DNA of 64,000 bases from Stutzerimonas stutzeri (GTDB lineage Bacteria; Pseudomonadota; Gammaproteobacteria; Pseudomonadales; Pseudomonadaceae). A program made the position numbers and the translations under genes. How positions within the stretch are numbered: position 1 is the stretch's first letter; every line of letters starts with the position of its first letter. Positions 22,901 to 31,135 of the stretch are shown here, piece by piece. The notes under the pieces were generated by a model that saw nothing but the letters and a program-made list of their open reading frames with translations, had not been told where the DNA came from and made no database searches. The DNA lies in assembly GCF_018138085.1 (NCBI RefSeq), contig NZ_CP073105.1, positions 2,728,001 through 2,792,000 on the forward strand, read 5' to 3'.

Positions 22901-24226
22901 TGTTTCGTAGCCTTCCGCCTTGAGACGCCGCAGGATGGCGAGCAGCGACTGCGGCACGTCCAGATTGTCGGCACCTATGTTGTGCCGCCCGGGCGGGTGG
23001 TTGTAATAGATGATGGCGACCCGCTTGTTCTGGTTGCCCTTGCGCTGCAACCGATGCCAGCGATGGATTCGCGTGGCGATCGCCTCGACACGGGACGGTA
23101 ACGGCCGGCTGAAGCCGAAACGAATACCGGAGTTGGGGTCGAGCTGAGCCGATTCCCAGGCAGCCAGGACCATCGGCTGGCTGCTGCCCTGCAACTCCGG
23201 CATGGCGAGCTGGTAGTGGACCTTGTCACGCCCAATGCCGTCACTGGAAAGCTGCCAGGCGTTCTCGTCACGGTCATCCAGGCGCAAGGCCTTGATCACC
23301 GGCACATCGAGGCGCTCGAGTATCTCGGTTGCCTGTTGCCGCCCTTCACCACCACCGAGCACGAAATCCTGCAACACGACCACAGCCGTCAGGGGCGGAT
23401 GCGCTCCGCTTTCAAGCCAGCTGAGCGCTTGCAAGGTGCCATCGCCCCACCCAGCGAGCAGGCTGACGCAGGCGATGTCCCGCTGCTGCAGCGTCTGGCA
23501 CAGCGCGTTGTTGAGATCGGCGTCGCCGCGGCGATCGGCGCGGCCATGATCGATCACCGCGACCATGCTGTCGCCGCGCCAGACGAGCTCGGACGCATCG
23601 AGCGTGCGTCCGTCCTGGAAGAAGCGCAGCGCCGGACGCGGCTCGGCAGGCATGATCCGCCTTGAACCGTCGCTATCAGACAACCAGCTCAGCAGGCGCG
23701 CAATGTTTTCGCTCCCACCTGCAATCCAGTAACTGCGCGCCTCGATCCACCCGGCCTGATCCGGATTGGCATCGCCAAGCTCGCGGACCCAGCCGGCCAG
23801 ATCCTCGCCGGGCTTCTCTGCGCCGAGATGCACTGCCTGGTCCCGATCGCGGAACACCCGCTTGCCATCGATACGGCTCATCGCAACCAGCGCCTGATCG
23901 CTGTGCATGATGTAGCGATCGCCGGAGCTGTGCTTCTCGATCAGTGGTCGCAGCCGCTCCACCTCCGGTCCGAAGACACCGACAGCCAGCAACGTGACTC
24001 CACCCTGTAGCCAATCGGCCACGCGGGCGTCGTCCATCTCGCTCAACTGTTCCGGGGTGCGCGCATCGATGATGTCGTCCGGTTGGCGCTGTTTGAACAG
24101 GACCACCGCCGAGGCGAATTCAGCCGCGCTGTATTGGGAGATGATCGCCTTGACCTGCCCGGCCAGGGCGCAGGGCGCGAGCAGCAGCGAAAGCGCCAAG
24201 CCAGCCCAGCGGAAAACGATAGACAT
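19943..24226 (-). CDS. Exported, membrane-anchored CobN-like chelatase
   Basis: The 1427-residue protein belongs to the CobN/ChlH/BchH superfamily of large metal chelatase subunits. The ATG at 24226 has GGAG 7 nt upstream. It has a signal peptide (about 1-22, SLLLAPCALAG) and a C-terminal membrane anchor (YLWLAALMLLALLGIGVW), so the domain should lie in the periplasm. Cytoplasmic CobN lacks both. Motifs include YYNHPPGRHNIGADN and LVHLGRHSTYEFLPR. No CobS or CobT ATPase gene is nearby; an ExbB-like and a DUF2149 gene overlap downstream. The layout recalls the Bacteroidetes HmuSTUV heme-dechelating locus, but the upstream riboswitch argues for a cobalamin or corrin role. Confidence 0.88.
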   Translation of the reverse strand: MSIVFRWAGLALSLLLAPCALAGQVKAIISQYSAAEFASAVVLFKQRQPDDIIDARTPEQLSEMDDARVADWLQGGVTLLAVGVFGPEVERLRPLIEKHSSGDRYIMHSDQALVAMSRIDGKRVFRDRDQAVHLGAEKPGEDLAGWVRELGDANPDQAGWIEARSYWIAGGSENIARLLSWLSDSDGSRRIMPAEPRPALRFFQDGRTLDASELVWRGDSMVAVIDHGRADRRGDADLNNALCQTLQQRDIACVSLLAGWGDGTLQALSWLESGAHPPLTAVVVLQDFVLGGGEGRQQATEILERLDVPVIKALRLDDRDENAWQLSSDGIGRDKVHYQLAMPELQGSSQPMVLAAWESAQLDPNSGIRFGFSRPLPSRVEAIATRIHRWHRLQRKGNQNKRVAIIYYNHPPGRHNIGADNLDVPQSLLAILRRLKAEGYETGELPASSEALLNRLQEQGVNLPEQGDALAEMAAKVPGLDRYDYLRWFRTLPPALQAEMVHGPLGYWNAQMRRALQASQLKIARQTLQDGASELHHLLDGVQHPARERALGLLEQLEGIYGRALEQPGLVSWGEADELIEALAATGIEGLRGWGEGPGQVMVQGERMIFPGLRLGNVFIGPQPPRGWEVDEELLHANLVFPPPHQYLGFYHWLRDGFKADALVHLGRHSTYEFLPRRRAGLSTEDYPMQIVADLPSIYPYIVDGVGEGIQAKRRGLAVMIDHLTPPLVATPLYDDLLKLRQLIESFETGTGSAEGPARRATIAEIKRLVSQSGLEPELRDSMAEPLAARGIDFEQVDDDLLVHEVGHYLTNIQERFMPLGLHVFGKPWSDEAVDTLMASMGAGQAEYRQALVDSPAAEMQALVHALDGGFVAPGKGNDPIRTPEALPTGRNFHALDSSLLPSRIGWGIGRELADRARQRPMPEGGREAVILWASDTVRDEGAMVAFGLDLLGVEPVWNSRGIVEGLKRVPIAKGGERRDLMFTTSGLFRDLYADQLALLERGVLLALDGASNTIRRDFPALRLALDAALQPIGALATGGDEPLSQNRVAASWVKDTARRLDGGVADAQAGSLSALRLFGVAPGAYGAGINTLVERSGSWQDRGELARSYINRMGHAYGTQHNGEPVQAVFEDGLKRVSRTYLGRSSNLYGLMDNNDAFDYLGGLSMAVEHLSGQAPANFVSWHNDPTQVRLEPLQQALLAELRGRFLNPAWIKALMQHDYAGARTMGSEFLEYLWGWQVTNPDIIQDGAWEEVKAVYLDDRYELGIDSFLEQGANVHVKTNMLAIMLVAIHKGFWQADEQTRRELGEAFATLVAANGLPGSGHTRPDHPMIEWLLPQLTPTAREALQARLEAARREPQQHTTAPSAISEIQPEVAEQAVDQAEASTEGDASASQYLWLAALMLLALLGIGVWRGRGAPIGNGGEHA

Positions 24227-24315
24227 GCCCACTCCGTCTCGAGACGCGCGGGCGGCAGAACGACCGCACGACCCGAGACGGGCGCAAGGCATTCTGAGGA
24301 TGTCGCCCACCGCGA

Positions 24316-24440
24316 CAATTCCTGGGGAGTACGGGCTGGTATCGGGCTTGGTCGAAGGTTCGACCCTACCGTTGCGGGGGCAGCATCAGCTTGGCACTGA
24401 TTTCCCATTTAACCCGAACCTTGATCCGGGCACCGCGCAC
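24316..24440 (-). promoter_or_regulatory. Cobalamin (AdoCbl-type) riboswitch
   Basis: Read on the minus strand, the leader shows the ordered conserved elements of a B12 riboswitch: GGTGCCC, then GGTTAAATGGGAA, then GTGCCAAGCTGATGCTG, then CCCCCGCAACGGTA, and the B12-box-like AAGCCCGATACCAGCCC. A short hairpin GTCGC/GCGAC follows at about 24300-24314 and may be part of the expression platform. It lies about 90 nt upstream of the CobN-like start, so that operon should be repressed when cobalamin is plentiful. Confidence 0.88.
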
Positions 24441-24601
24441 TCCATGAGATCAGCCGCTTGGCGACCGAAGGCGCGAACCTTACGCGGCGCACCCGGCAAG
24501 ATCAAGCGACGAACCACGGCCCCGGGCACTTCCGGGTTTCGATGCGACGGGGTACGTGAAGATGGCTAGACTTCGGGTGAGTCAGCCATACCGGGGCAAC
24601 C

Positions 24602-24820
24602 ATGAACGACGAAAAGCAACCCAAACCACTTACGTTTCGGCAAATGCTGCAAAGCGTCCTGGCCGGCGCGCTCGGGGTGCAGAGCGGGAAGAACCGAGAA
24701 CGGGATTTCAGTCAGGGCAAACCCAGCCATTTCATTGTGTTGGGTGTCGGCTTCACTGCGGCGTTCGTGCTGGTCATTCTCGGCGTGGTCAAGTTGGTGC
24801 TGTATCTGGCCGGGCTGTGA
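24602..24820 (+). CDS. DUF2970 small membrane protein
   Basis: The 72-residue protein has an N-terminal amphipathic stretch (LTFRQMLQSVLAGALGVQSG) and one C-terminal membrane segment (HFIVLGVGFTAAFVLVILG). This is the DUF2970 layout common in gammaproteobacteria. The function is unknown. It is divergent from the CobN-like operon. Confidence 0.8.
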   Translation: MNDEKQPKPLTFRQMLQSVLAGALGVQSGKNRERDFSQGKPSHFIVLGVGFTAAFVLVILGVVKLVLYLAGL

Positions 24821-24844
24821 CAACCCGGCATCGATCGGTCGCCG

Positions 24845-24958
24845 CTATTGGTGACTGACCCAGAACACGGCGGTGGCAACCGCCAGCAGAATCAGGACAA
24901 AGATGGCGGCGGCATCCGCCCTGCTGTCATTTCCACCGCGATGGGAATGCTCGGACAT
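24845..24958 (-). CDS. Small single-pass membrane protein (37 aa)
   Basis: This short ORF has AGGAGAG upstream of the ATG at 24958. It encodes a His/Gly/Asp-rich head (MSEHSHRGGNDSRADA) followed by one membrane helix (IFVLILLAVATAVFWV). The strong ribosome site and hydrophobic C-terminus support a real small protein. No family is recognised. It is convergent with the DUF2970 gene and divergent from cysI. Confidence 0.6.
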   Translation of the reverse strand: MSEHSHRGGNDSRADAAAIFVLILLAVATAVFWVSHQ

Positions 24959-25199
24959 GGCTGCTCTCCTTGTTTATAGAAGTAATCGACGCTCAGGTTG
25001 CTTGCAGTTAAGACCATGCCGGCGAGGCGCTCAAGAACAAGGCTTTCAAATGCCCAAAACGCAGCGTTTCGTTCTAAACATATTCCCAAACATCACTTTT
25101 ACGCATAAACGCTAACTGGTATCGTGCCGGCCTTCCCTAAAACGGGTGCGCGGCCGTGCGCGCGGAAAGCTGTAGACAGCCTGAATAACAGGACACCTC

Positions 25200-26858
25200 A
25201 TGTACGTATACGACCAGTACGACCAGCACATCATCGAGGATCGCGTGCGTCAGTTCCGTGATCAGATTCGCCGCTACCTGGCTGGTGAGCTGACCGACGC
25301 GGAACTGCTGCCCCTTCGCCTGCAGAATGGCCTGTACATCCAGCGCTACGCGCCGATGCTGCGCATCGCCGTGCCTTACGGGCTTTTGTCGTCTACTCAG
25401 ATTCGCAAGCTGGCGGAAATCACTCGCAAGTACGACAAGGGCTATGCCCACATCAGTACTCGGACCAACGTGCAACTCAACTGGCCCGAACTGGAGGACG
25501 TTCCTGACATCCTCGCCGAGCTGGCGACCGTACAGATGCACGCCATCCAGACAAGCGGCAACTGCATTCGCAACACCACCACCGACCAGTTCGCCGGTGT
25601 GGCCAAGGATGAACTGATCGACCCTCGGCCCTGGTGCGAGATCATTCGTCAATGGTCGACCTTCCATCCCGAGTTCGCCTTCCTGCCACGCAAGTTCAAG
25701 ATTGCGGTAAACGGCGCCGCGAGCGACCGGGCCGCCATCGAAGTGCACGACATCGGCCTCGAGGCGGTGAAGAACGACGCAGGCGAGCTGGGCTTTCGCG
25801 TGTCGGTGGGCGGCGGCCTGGGGCGCACGCCCATCGTCGGCAGCTTCATCAATGAATTCCTGCCCTGGCAGCACCTGCTGACCTACCTCGACGCCATCCT
25901 GCGTGTTTACAACCGCTATGGCCGTCGCGACAACAAGTTCAAGGCCCGGATCAAGATCCTGGTCAAAGCGCTTACGCCGGAAGTGTTCGCCGAGCGCGTC
26001 GAAGCCGAGTGGGCGCACCTGAAGGATGGCCCGAACACCCTGACCGAAGCCGAAGTCGAGCGCATCGGCAAGTTTTTCATCGACCCCGACTACAGGACCC
26101 TGGAAGACCAGACCGAGGCGCTCGCCGCGCTCGACGCGGAGCACCCCGGCTTCGCCCGGTGGCGCGAGCGCAACGTGGTGGCGCACAAAAAACCGGGTTA
26201 TGCCGCCGTAACGCTGTCATTGAAAAGCACCGGCGTGGCTCCAGGCGATGTCACCGACAAGCAGCTCGACACCATCGCCGATCTGGCGGATCGCTACAGC
26301 TTTGGCGAAGTGCGCAATTCCCACGAGCAGAACATGATTCTTGCGGATGTCGAACAGTCACGTCTGTTCGAGCTATGGAACGAGCTTCGCGAGCTCGGCG
26401 TTGCAACCCCGAACATCGGTCTTCTGACCGACATCATCTGCTGCCCCGGTGGCGACTTCTGCTCGCTGGCCAATGCCAAGTCGATCCCGATCGCCGAAGC
26501 CATTCAGCGCCGCTTCGATGACATGGACTATCTGTTCGACATTGGCGACATCGACCTGAACATCTCCGGCTGCATGAATGCGTGCGGCCATCACCATGTG
26601 GGCCACATCGGCATCCTCGGCGTGGACAAGAAAGGCGCCGAGTTCTACCAGGTGTCGCTCGGTGGCAGCTCCGGCCGTAATGCCAGCCTCGGCCAGATAC
26701 TCGGCCCGTCCTTCGCACAGGACGTAATGCCGGATGTGATCGAAAAGATCATTGGCGTCTACGTGGAGCAACGTACCGAAGATGAACAGTTTCTCGACAC
26801 TTTCCGCCGTATCGGTATCGACCCCTTCAAGGAGCGCGTCTATGCAGCGAATCATTAA
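25200..26858 (+). CDS. cysI: Sulfite reductase hemoprotein subunit CysI
   Basis: The enzyme reduces sulfite to sulfide for cysteine synthesis, using siroheme and a [4Fe-4S] cluster. The 552-aa protein has two nitrite/sulfite reductase repeats. Siroheme/cluster cysteines lie in CCPGGDFCSLANAKS and in ISGCMNACGHHHVGH. Substrate-binding arginines are in the HISTRTNVQLNW region. This is the ferredoxin/flavin-type nitrite/sulfite reductase that Pseudomonas uses as CysI. Its 3' end overlaps the DUF934 gene by 17 nt. Confidence 0.94.
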   Translation: MYVYDQYDQHIIEDRVRQFRDQIRRYLAGELTDAELLPLRLQNGLYIQRYAPMLRIAVPYGLLSSTQIRKLAEITRKYDKGYAHISTRTNVQLNWPELEDVPDILAELATVQMHAIQTSGNCIRNTTTDQFAGVAKDELIDPRPWCEIIRQWSTFHPEFAFLPRKFKIAVNGAASDRAAIEVHDIGLEAVKNDAGELGFRVSVGGGLGRTPIVGSFINEFLPWQHLLTYLDAILRVYNRYGRRDNKFKARIKILVKALTPEVFAERVEAEWAHLKDGPNTLTEAEVERIGKFFIDPDYRTLEDQTEALAALDAEHPGFARWRERNVVAHKKPGYAAVTLSLKSTGVAPGDVTDKQLDTIADLADRYSFGEVRNSHEQNMILADVEQSRLFELWNELRELGVATPNIGLLTDIICCPGGDFCSLANAKSIPIAEAIQRRFDDMDYLFDIGDIDLNISGCMNACGHHHVGHIGILGVDKKGAEFYQVSLGGSSGRNASLGQILGPSFAQDVMPDVIEKIIGVYVEQRTEDEQFLDTFRRIGIDPFKERVYAANH

Positions 26859-27342
26859 GGACGGGCAGGTCATCGACGAGACCTGGCACCTGCTGCCCAA
26901 AGATGTGTCCCTGGATAGCCTGTCCAATTGCGACGACCTGATCGTACCGTTTCAGTTGTGGCTCGATCACGCTCACGCATTGAAGGCGCGTGACGGTGGC
27001 TTGGGCATCTGGCTGGACGCCGACGAAGCGGTCGAAGAAATTGCCGATGACCTTGAGCATTTTCAGGTGATCGCGCTCAATTTCCCAACCTTTACCGATG
27101 GTCGCCATTACTCCAGCGCACGCTTGCTACGCGAACGCTATGCCTACAAGGGAGAAATCCGGGCGATCGGCGATGTGCTGCGTGATCAGCTGTTCTACAT
27201 GCGGCGTTGCGGTTTCGATGCCTTCGCCATCCGCCCTGACCGCGACCCCTATGATGCGCTGCAAAGCCTGGAAGACTTCAGCGTCACCTACCAGGCCGCC
27301 GTTGACCAGCCGCTACCGCTGTTCCGCCGGCGACTAGGCTGA
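26842..27342 (+). CDS. DUF934 protein linked to sulfite reduction
   Basis: The ATG at 26842 has AAGGAG upstream and lies inside the end of cysI, so translation is coupled. The 166-residue soluble protein (MQRIIKDGQVIDETW, later GRHYSSARLLRERY) is DUF934. This family almost always follows cysI and is often named an oxidoreductase without proof. A role supporting sulfite reductase is inferred from that linkage. Confidence 0.9.
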   Translation: MQRIIKDGQVIDETWHLLPKDVSLDSLSNCDDLIVPFQLWLDHAHALKARDGGLGIWLDADEAVEEIADDLEHFQVIALNFPTFTDGRHYSSARLLRERYAYKGEIRAIGDVLRDQLFYMRRCGFDAFAIRPDRDPYDALQSLEDFSVTYQAAVDQPLPLFRRRLG

Positions 27343-27356
27343 GCCACGCTGTAATG

Positions 27357-27382
27357 CAAAACCCGCCACTCGGCGGGTTTTG
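27357..27382 (+). terminator. Rho-independent terminator after cysI-DUF934
   Basis: CAAAACCCGCC pairs with GGCGGGTTTTG around a 4-nt loop. It lies 15 nt after the DUF934 stop. Its near symmetry lets it also serve the minus-strand small gene at 27385-27483. Confidence 0.85.
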
Positions 27383-27384
27383 CG

Positions 27385-27483
27385 TCATGAATACATCCAG
27401 AAATTCGGATGCTCTATCGGGGCGACCTGGCCCTGCTGTTGCCGGCCAAAGATGACCTTGATTTTCTCTGCCAGTGCTTTCAT
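27385..27483 (-). CDS. Possible 32-residue protein
   Basis: A short minus-strand ORF encodes MKALAEKIKVIFGRQQQGQV followed by APIEHPNFWMYS. The sequence has natural-looking composition and ends just before the bidirectional terminator. The ribosome site is weak (GGGG about 6 nt upstream). No family is recognised, so this remains tentative. Confidence 0.4.
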   Translation of the reverse strand: MKALAEKIKVIFGRQQQGQVAPIEHPNFWMYS

Positions 27484-27597
27484 ACGGACCCCGCTGCGTT
27501 GAAGTGAGCGTTAGCTTCTTTCAGCGGCGCAGCGGAATGAAATGGGCGTTGCCTATGGCTTCTATAGCGCGCTGACCAGAGGCTGCCCCTGGCAGCG

Positions 27598-28590
27598 TCA
27601 GTCGAGCCGAACCAACATCCGCCCCGCTTGCTGTCCGTTCAGCATTTGCGCTATGGCTGCAGGCAGCTCTGCCAAGGTGATTTCTTTCACCAGAGCGTCC
27701 AGGTTCGGCAGCTTCCATTGCACTGACAAGCGATCCCACATCGAGGCCTTGACCACCAGCGGGATCTCCACCGAGTCGACGCCAAGCAGGTTTACCCCTC
27801 GCAGGATGAAGGGCAGTACGCTGGCCTGGAAATTCGTGCCGGCAGTCAGACCGCAACATGCGACGCTCGCGCCGCGCTGCAGTGATTTGACGACATTGAA
27901 CAGGATATCGCCACCGACCGTATCGACGGCGCCCGCCCATTGTTCTCGCAGCAGGGGCTTCTCGGTACCGGCCTGGAGGGCGCTGCGCTCCAGAACCTGC
28001 TTGGCGCCGAGCCCGGTAAGGAAATCAGCGTGGTCCGGTTTGCCGGTGACCGCTGCGACGTGGTAACCGAGACTGGCCAACAAAGCGACCGCAATGCTGC
28101 CGACGCCGCCTGTCGCGCCAGTAACCAGCACCGGTGCGTCGGTCGCTTCGAGGCCAGCCTGCTCAAGTTTGTCCACACAGAGCGCAGCGGTCAGTCCGGC
28201 CGTCCCCAACGCCATGGCTTCGCGCAGGGAGAGCCCGGCGGGACGCTTGATCACCCAGGCTGCCGGCACGCGGATGTACTGGCCAAAACCACCCGCCGTG
28301 TTCATACCCAGGTCATAGCCGGTAACGATGACCTCGTCACCTGCAAAGAACTCCGAGACGCTCGACTCGGTAACGACGCCGGCCGCATCAATGCCTGGTG
28401 TGTGCGGGAAATTGCGCGTCACACCACGGTTGCCACTGGCCGAAAGAGCATCCTTGTAATTCAGCGAAGAATAGCTGACACGAATCAGCACCTCGCCGGC
28501 CGGCAGCTCGTCGATGTTGCGCTCGACGACCTGCGTCTCGAATCGGCCACTCGCGTTTTCACGCGCCTGCAGCGCCAGAAAGCTTCCCAT
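27598..28590 (-). CDS. AcuI/YhdH-like NADPH-dependent quinone/acrylyl-CoA reductase
   Basis: The ATG at 28590 has GGAGG 7 nt upstream and gives 330 residues. The protein is a zinc-free medium-chain dehydrogenase/reductase: an N-terminal GroES-like domain (SYSSLNYKDAL, HTPGIDAAGVV) and a Rossmann domain with VTGATGGVGSIAV. The closest known group is YhdH/AcuI, which reduces acrylyl-CoA or quinones. The exact substrate is uncertain. It lies 11 nt downstream of sohB on the same strand. Confidence 0.85.
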   Translation of the reverse strand: MGSFLALQARENASGRFETQVVERNIDELPAGEVLIRVSYSSLNYKDALSASGNRGVTRNFPHTPGIDAAGVVTESSVSEFFAGDEVIVTGYDLGMNTAGGFGQYIRVPAAWVIKRPAGLSLREAMALGTAGLTAALCVDKLEQAGLEATDAPVLVTGATGGVGSIAVALLASLGYHVAAVTGKPDHADFLTGLGAKQVLERSALQAGTEKPLLREQWAGAVDTVGGDILFNVVKSLQRGASVACCGLTAGTNFQASVLPFILRGVNLLGVDSVEIPLVVKASMWDRLSVQWKLPNLDALVKEITLAELPAAIAQMLNGQQAGRMLVRLD

Positions 28591-28601
28591 CGGTACCTCC
28601 G

Positions 28602-29627
28602 TCATTGCCAGAATCGCTGTTCGTTGAGCCGCGCCCAACCTTTCATCACGCTCTGCTCCAGAGCGACGCTGGCCGCCATGCCAAAGCGCTCCGGAAGACT
28701 CTTCTTCTCGGCGTAATGCAGCTGGTAAAGGTCCGCATCATGGGCTCGTGAAGCCAGATACTCATCGCTGGTTTTCAGCTCGTCGACCAACTGCTTGCCC
28801 AACGCGGCGATGCCCAGCCAGACCTCACCCGTTGCAACGTCGTCAATGGCGACCTGTTGCCGATAGCGCGCAACGAAGTTCTTGAACAGCTCGTGTGTGG
28901 TCTCCAGATCGTCCTGGAATTTCTCCCGGCCTTTTTCGGTGTTCTCGCCAAAGACCGTCAGGGTGCGCTTGTATTCGCCAGCGGTCAGCACCTCGACATC
29001 GACGTCGTGCTTTTTAAGCAGACGATGGACGTTGGGCAATTGGGCAACGACGCCGATCGAACCGAGAATGGCGAAGGGCGCACTGAGAATCTTCTGGCCG
29101 ATGCAGGCCATCATGTATCCGCCGCTCGCCGCAACCTTGTCCACGCAGACGGTCAGAGGCACCCCGGCATCGCGGATGCGCACCAGCTGCGATGCCGCAA
29201 GCCCGTAACCATGAACCATGCCACCACCGCTCTCCAGGCGCAGCACAACCTCGTCCTGGGGCGTAGCCATGGTCAGCACCGCAGTGATCTCGTGGCGCAG
29301 GCTATCCACTGCGGACGCTTTGATGTCACCGTCGAAATCGAGCACGAAAACCCGCGGACGGGTTTCGGGATTCTTCTTCGCCAGCTTGGCCGCCTTGGCC
29401 TCGCGTTTGCGCTGTTGCTTGAGCTGCTCCTTGTCGATCATGGTTTGTTCGAGACGCTCACGCATCGACTTATAGAAATCGTTGAGTTTGTGAACTTCCA
29501 GATGGCCACCCGCTTGCTTGGTTCGCCCACGCCGCAGCGACGCAAGCGCTATCAGCACCACCAGCACGGCGGCCACCAGCGTCACGGTTTTAGCCAGAAA
29601 GCTTGCATAGTCAGCAAGAAACTCCAC
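28602..29627 (-). CDS. sohB: Signal peptide peptidase-like protease SohB
   Basis: SohB is an inner-membrane serine protease of family S49 that acts on the periplasmic side. A GTG at 29627 with AAGGGGG upstream gives 341 residues and begins VEFLADYASFLAK. It has an N-terminal membrane segment (about 11-32), a charged linker, and the Ser-Lys dyad Ser168 (AASGGYMM) and Lys220 (EYKRTLTVFGE). It is followed closely by the AcuI/YhdH-like gene. Confidence 0.92.
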   Translation of the reverse strand: MEFLADYASFLAKTVTLVAAVLVVLIALASLRRGRTKQAGGHLEVHKLNDFYKSMRERLEQTMIDKEQLKQQRKREAKAAKLAKKNPETRPRVFVLDFDGDIKASAVDSLRHEITAVLTMATPQDEVVLRLESGGGMVHGYGLAASQLVRIRDAGVPLTVCVDKVAASGGYMMACIGQKILSAPFAILGSIGVVAQLPNVHRLLKKHDVDVEVLTAGEYKRTLTVFGENTEKGREKFQDDLETTHELFKNFVARYRQQVAIDDVATGEVWLGIAALGKQLVDELKTSDEYLASRAHDADLYQLHYAEKKSLPERFGMAASVALEQSVMKGWARLNEQRFWQ

Positions 29628-29749
29628 AGGTCCCCCTTGAATCGATAGCCGCCAGTAGAACCGTTCCGATTGGCGTAAGCGCTCAAGCATACCGACTGCG
29701 CGACAATTTGAGCAGCGCGAGCCAATTCAAACAAACGTATGATTTATCG

Positions 29750-29778
29750 TTGACACCCCAGGGCGATCCCCCTACCCT
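29750..29778 (+). promoter_or_regulatory. Sigma70-type promoter for the phosphatase gene
   Basis: A perfect -35 box TTGACA (29750-29755) is followed after 17 nt by TACCCT (29773-29778), 27 nt before the ATG at 29805. The -10 box is weak. Confidence 0.55.
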
Positions 29779-29804
29779 CGCGAAAAATAGGTCCGGAGCG
29801 AAGC

Positions 29805-30518
29805 ATGGGCAGCATCTACCTGATCAGACATGGTCAGGCGTCATTCGGCGCAGAAAATTATGATGTCCTGTCACCGCTTGGCATTCAGCAGGCTAGCGCC
29901 TTGGGCGAGTACTTGGATCGCCTGGGCATTCGCTTCGACCGCTGCATCAGCGGAGACCTCAATCGGCAGCGGGACACGGCAAGCGCGACGTTGCAACGCA
30001 TGGGCGCAGGCCCGCAACTACCACAACCAGCCATAGAGACCGACCCCGCCTTCAATGAATTTCATGCCGACGAAGTGATTCGCGCGCACATGGACGATTT
30101 GCTGGCCGTCGAGCCCGAGGCCATGCAGATCCTCGCCAACGCAGCCAGTCACCGCGCCGAATTCCAACGTTTGTTCCAATACGTGATCTACCGCTGGGCG
30201 TCCGGCGAGCATGAGAAGCACGGCCTGGAGAGCTGGCAGAGCTTCGTGGACCGCGTCCAGGCCGGCTTGCAGCGGGTGCTCGCCCAAGCAGGCAAAAAGG
30301 ACCATATCGCCATTTTCACCTCTGGCGGGACCATTACCGCACTGCTTCAATTGATCATCGGCGTACCGCCTATCAAGGCGTTCGAGCTGAACTGGCAGAT
30401 CGTCAATACCTCACTCAGCCGCTTGAAATTCCGCGATCAGGACGTGGCCCTCGCCTCGTTCAATAGTCATGTACACCTGGAACTGTTGAAGAATCCGGAG
30501 CTCGTCACCTATCGATAG
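29805..30518 (+). CDS. Histidine phosphatase family protein
   Basis: The 237-residue protein starts with the catalytic signature LIRHGQASFG, in which the His of RHG is transiently phosphorylated. The conserved arginine is in GDLNRQRDTA and the second histidine region is around FTSGGTITALL. This is the phosphoglycerate-mutase-like branch; the substrate is unknown. It lies just ahead of an SCP2/phosphotransferase/SDR lipid cluster on the same strand. Confidence 0.87.
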   Translation: MGSIYLIRHGQASFGAENYDVLSPLGIQQASALGEYLDRLGIRFDRCISGDLNRQRDTASATLQRMGAGPQLPQPAIETDPAFNEFHADEVIRAHMDDLLAVEPEAMQILANAASHRAEFQRLFQYVIYRWASGEHEKHGLESWQSFVDRVQAGLQRVLAQAGKKDHIAIFTSGGTITALLQLIIGVPPIKAFELNWQIVNTSLSRLKFRDQDVALASFNSHVHLELLKNPELVTYR

Positions 30519-30578
30519 GCTCCAGCCAACTGCGGCCGCGGGCTGCACGTCTTTCCACGAGAACAAAGGGACATACCG

Positions 30579-30893
30579 ATGAGCAATGTCGACGATACCA
30601 TTCAGGGCATGAAGGCCAAGTTCAACCCCAGGGCAGCGGCCGGCCTGGACCTGGTTTTCCAGTTCAACATCACCGATGCCGAAAACTACTACCTGGTCGT
30701 GAAGGACGGCACCTGCGATTTCCATAAAGGCGAATCGGCTGACGCGAACGTTACGCTGATTATGGACAGCGAAACCATGCAGGGCGTCATTAGCGGTGAA
30801 ACTGACGGAATGCAGGCGTTTATGGCCGGCAAGCTGCGCGCCGAAGGCGACATGATGCTCGCACTGAAGCTCAGCGAGCTGTTTCCGGCCTGA
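30579..30893 (+). CDS. SCP2 sterol-binding domain protein
   Basis: The 104-residue single-domain protein matches SCP2: an N-terminal helix, LVFQFNITDAENYYLVVKDG, and the C-terminal GKLRAEGDMMLALKLSELF. Such proteins bind lipids or acyl-CoA in a hydrophobic tunnel. Its neighbours are an acyl-CoA-linked phosphotransferase and an SDR, which suggests lipid or acyl-CoA metabolism. Confidence 0.92.
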   Translation: MSNVDDTIQGMKAKFNPRAAAGLDLVFQFNITDAENYYLVVKDGTCDFHKGESADANVTLIMDSETMQGVISGETDGMQAFMAGKLRAEGDMMLALKLSELFPA

Positions 30894-30909
30894 CCGCGGA
30901 TATGCAACG

Positions 30910-30943
30910 AAAAAAACCGAAGTCTCGCGACTTCGGTTTTTTT
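30910..30943 (+). terminator. Rho-independent terminator after the SCP2 gene
   Basis: AAAAAAACCGAAGT pairs with ACTTCGGTTTTTTT around a 6-nt loop, 17 nt after the SCP2 stop codon. Confidence 0.9.
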
Positions 30944-31135
30944 ATGCGCTTTTTTAACGAACTTGGCGCATCAAGCACCCTGATTACACGGCAACACCCA
31001 GGCCAATAACGACCGACTTTGCTTGGTCATGGTCGCCGCCGCCTTTAGATTACGAGCGCCGGATGGTCAGTCGTCGTCTTGGGCTCGGGCTGCCAAGACC
31101 TGCTTACCAGGCATCGATCAAAAGAAGGGACAAGC

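Noticed and set aside
24227..24310. Longer N-terminus for the CobN-like protein from 24310
   Set aside because: It would overlap the riboswitch expression platform and hide the signal peptide. The ATG at 24226 has a GGAG site and gives a clean signal peptide.
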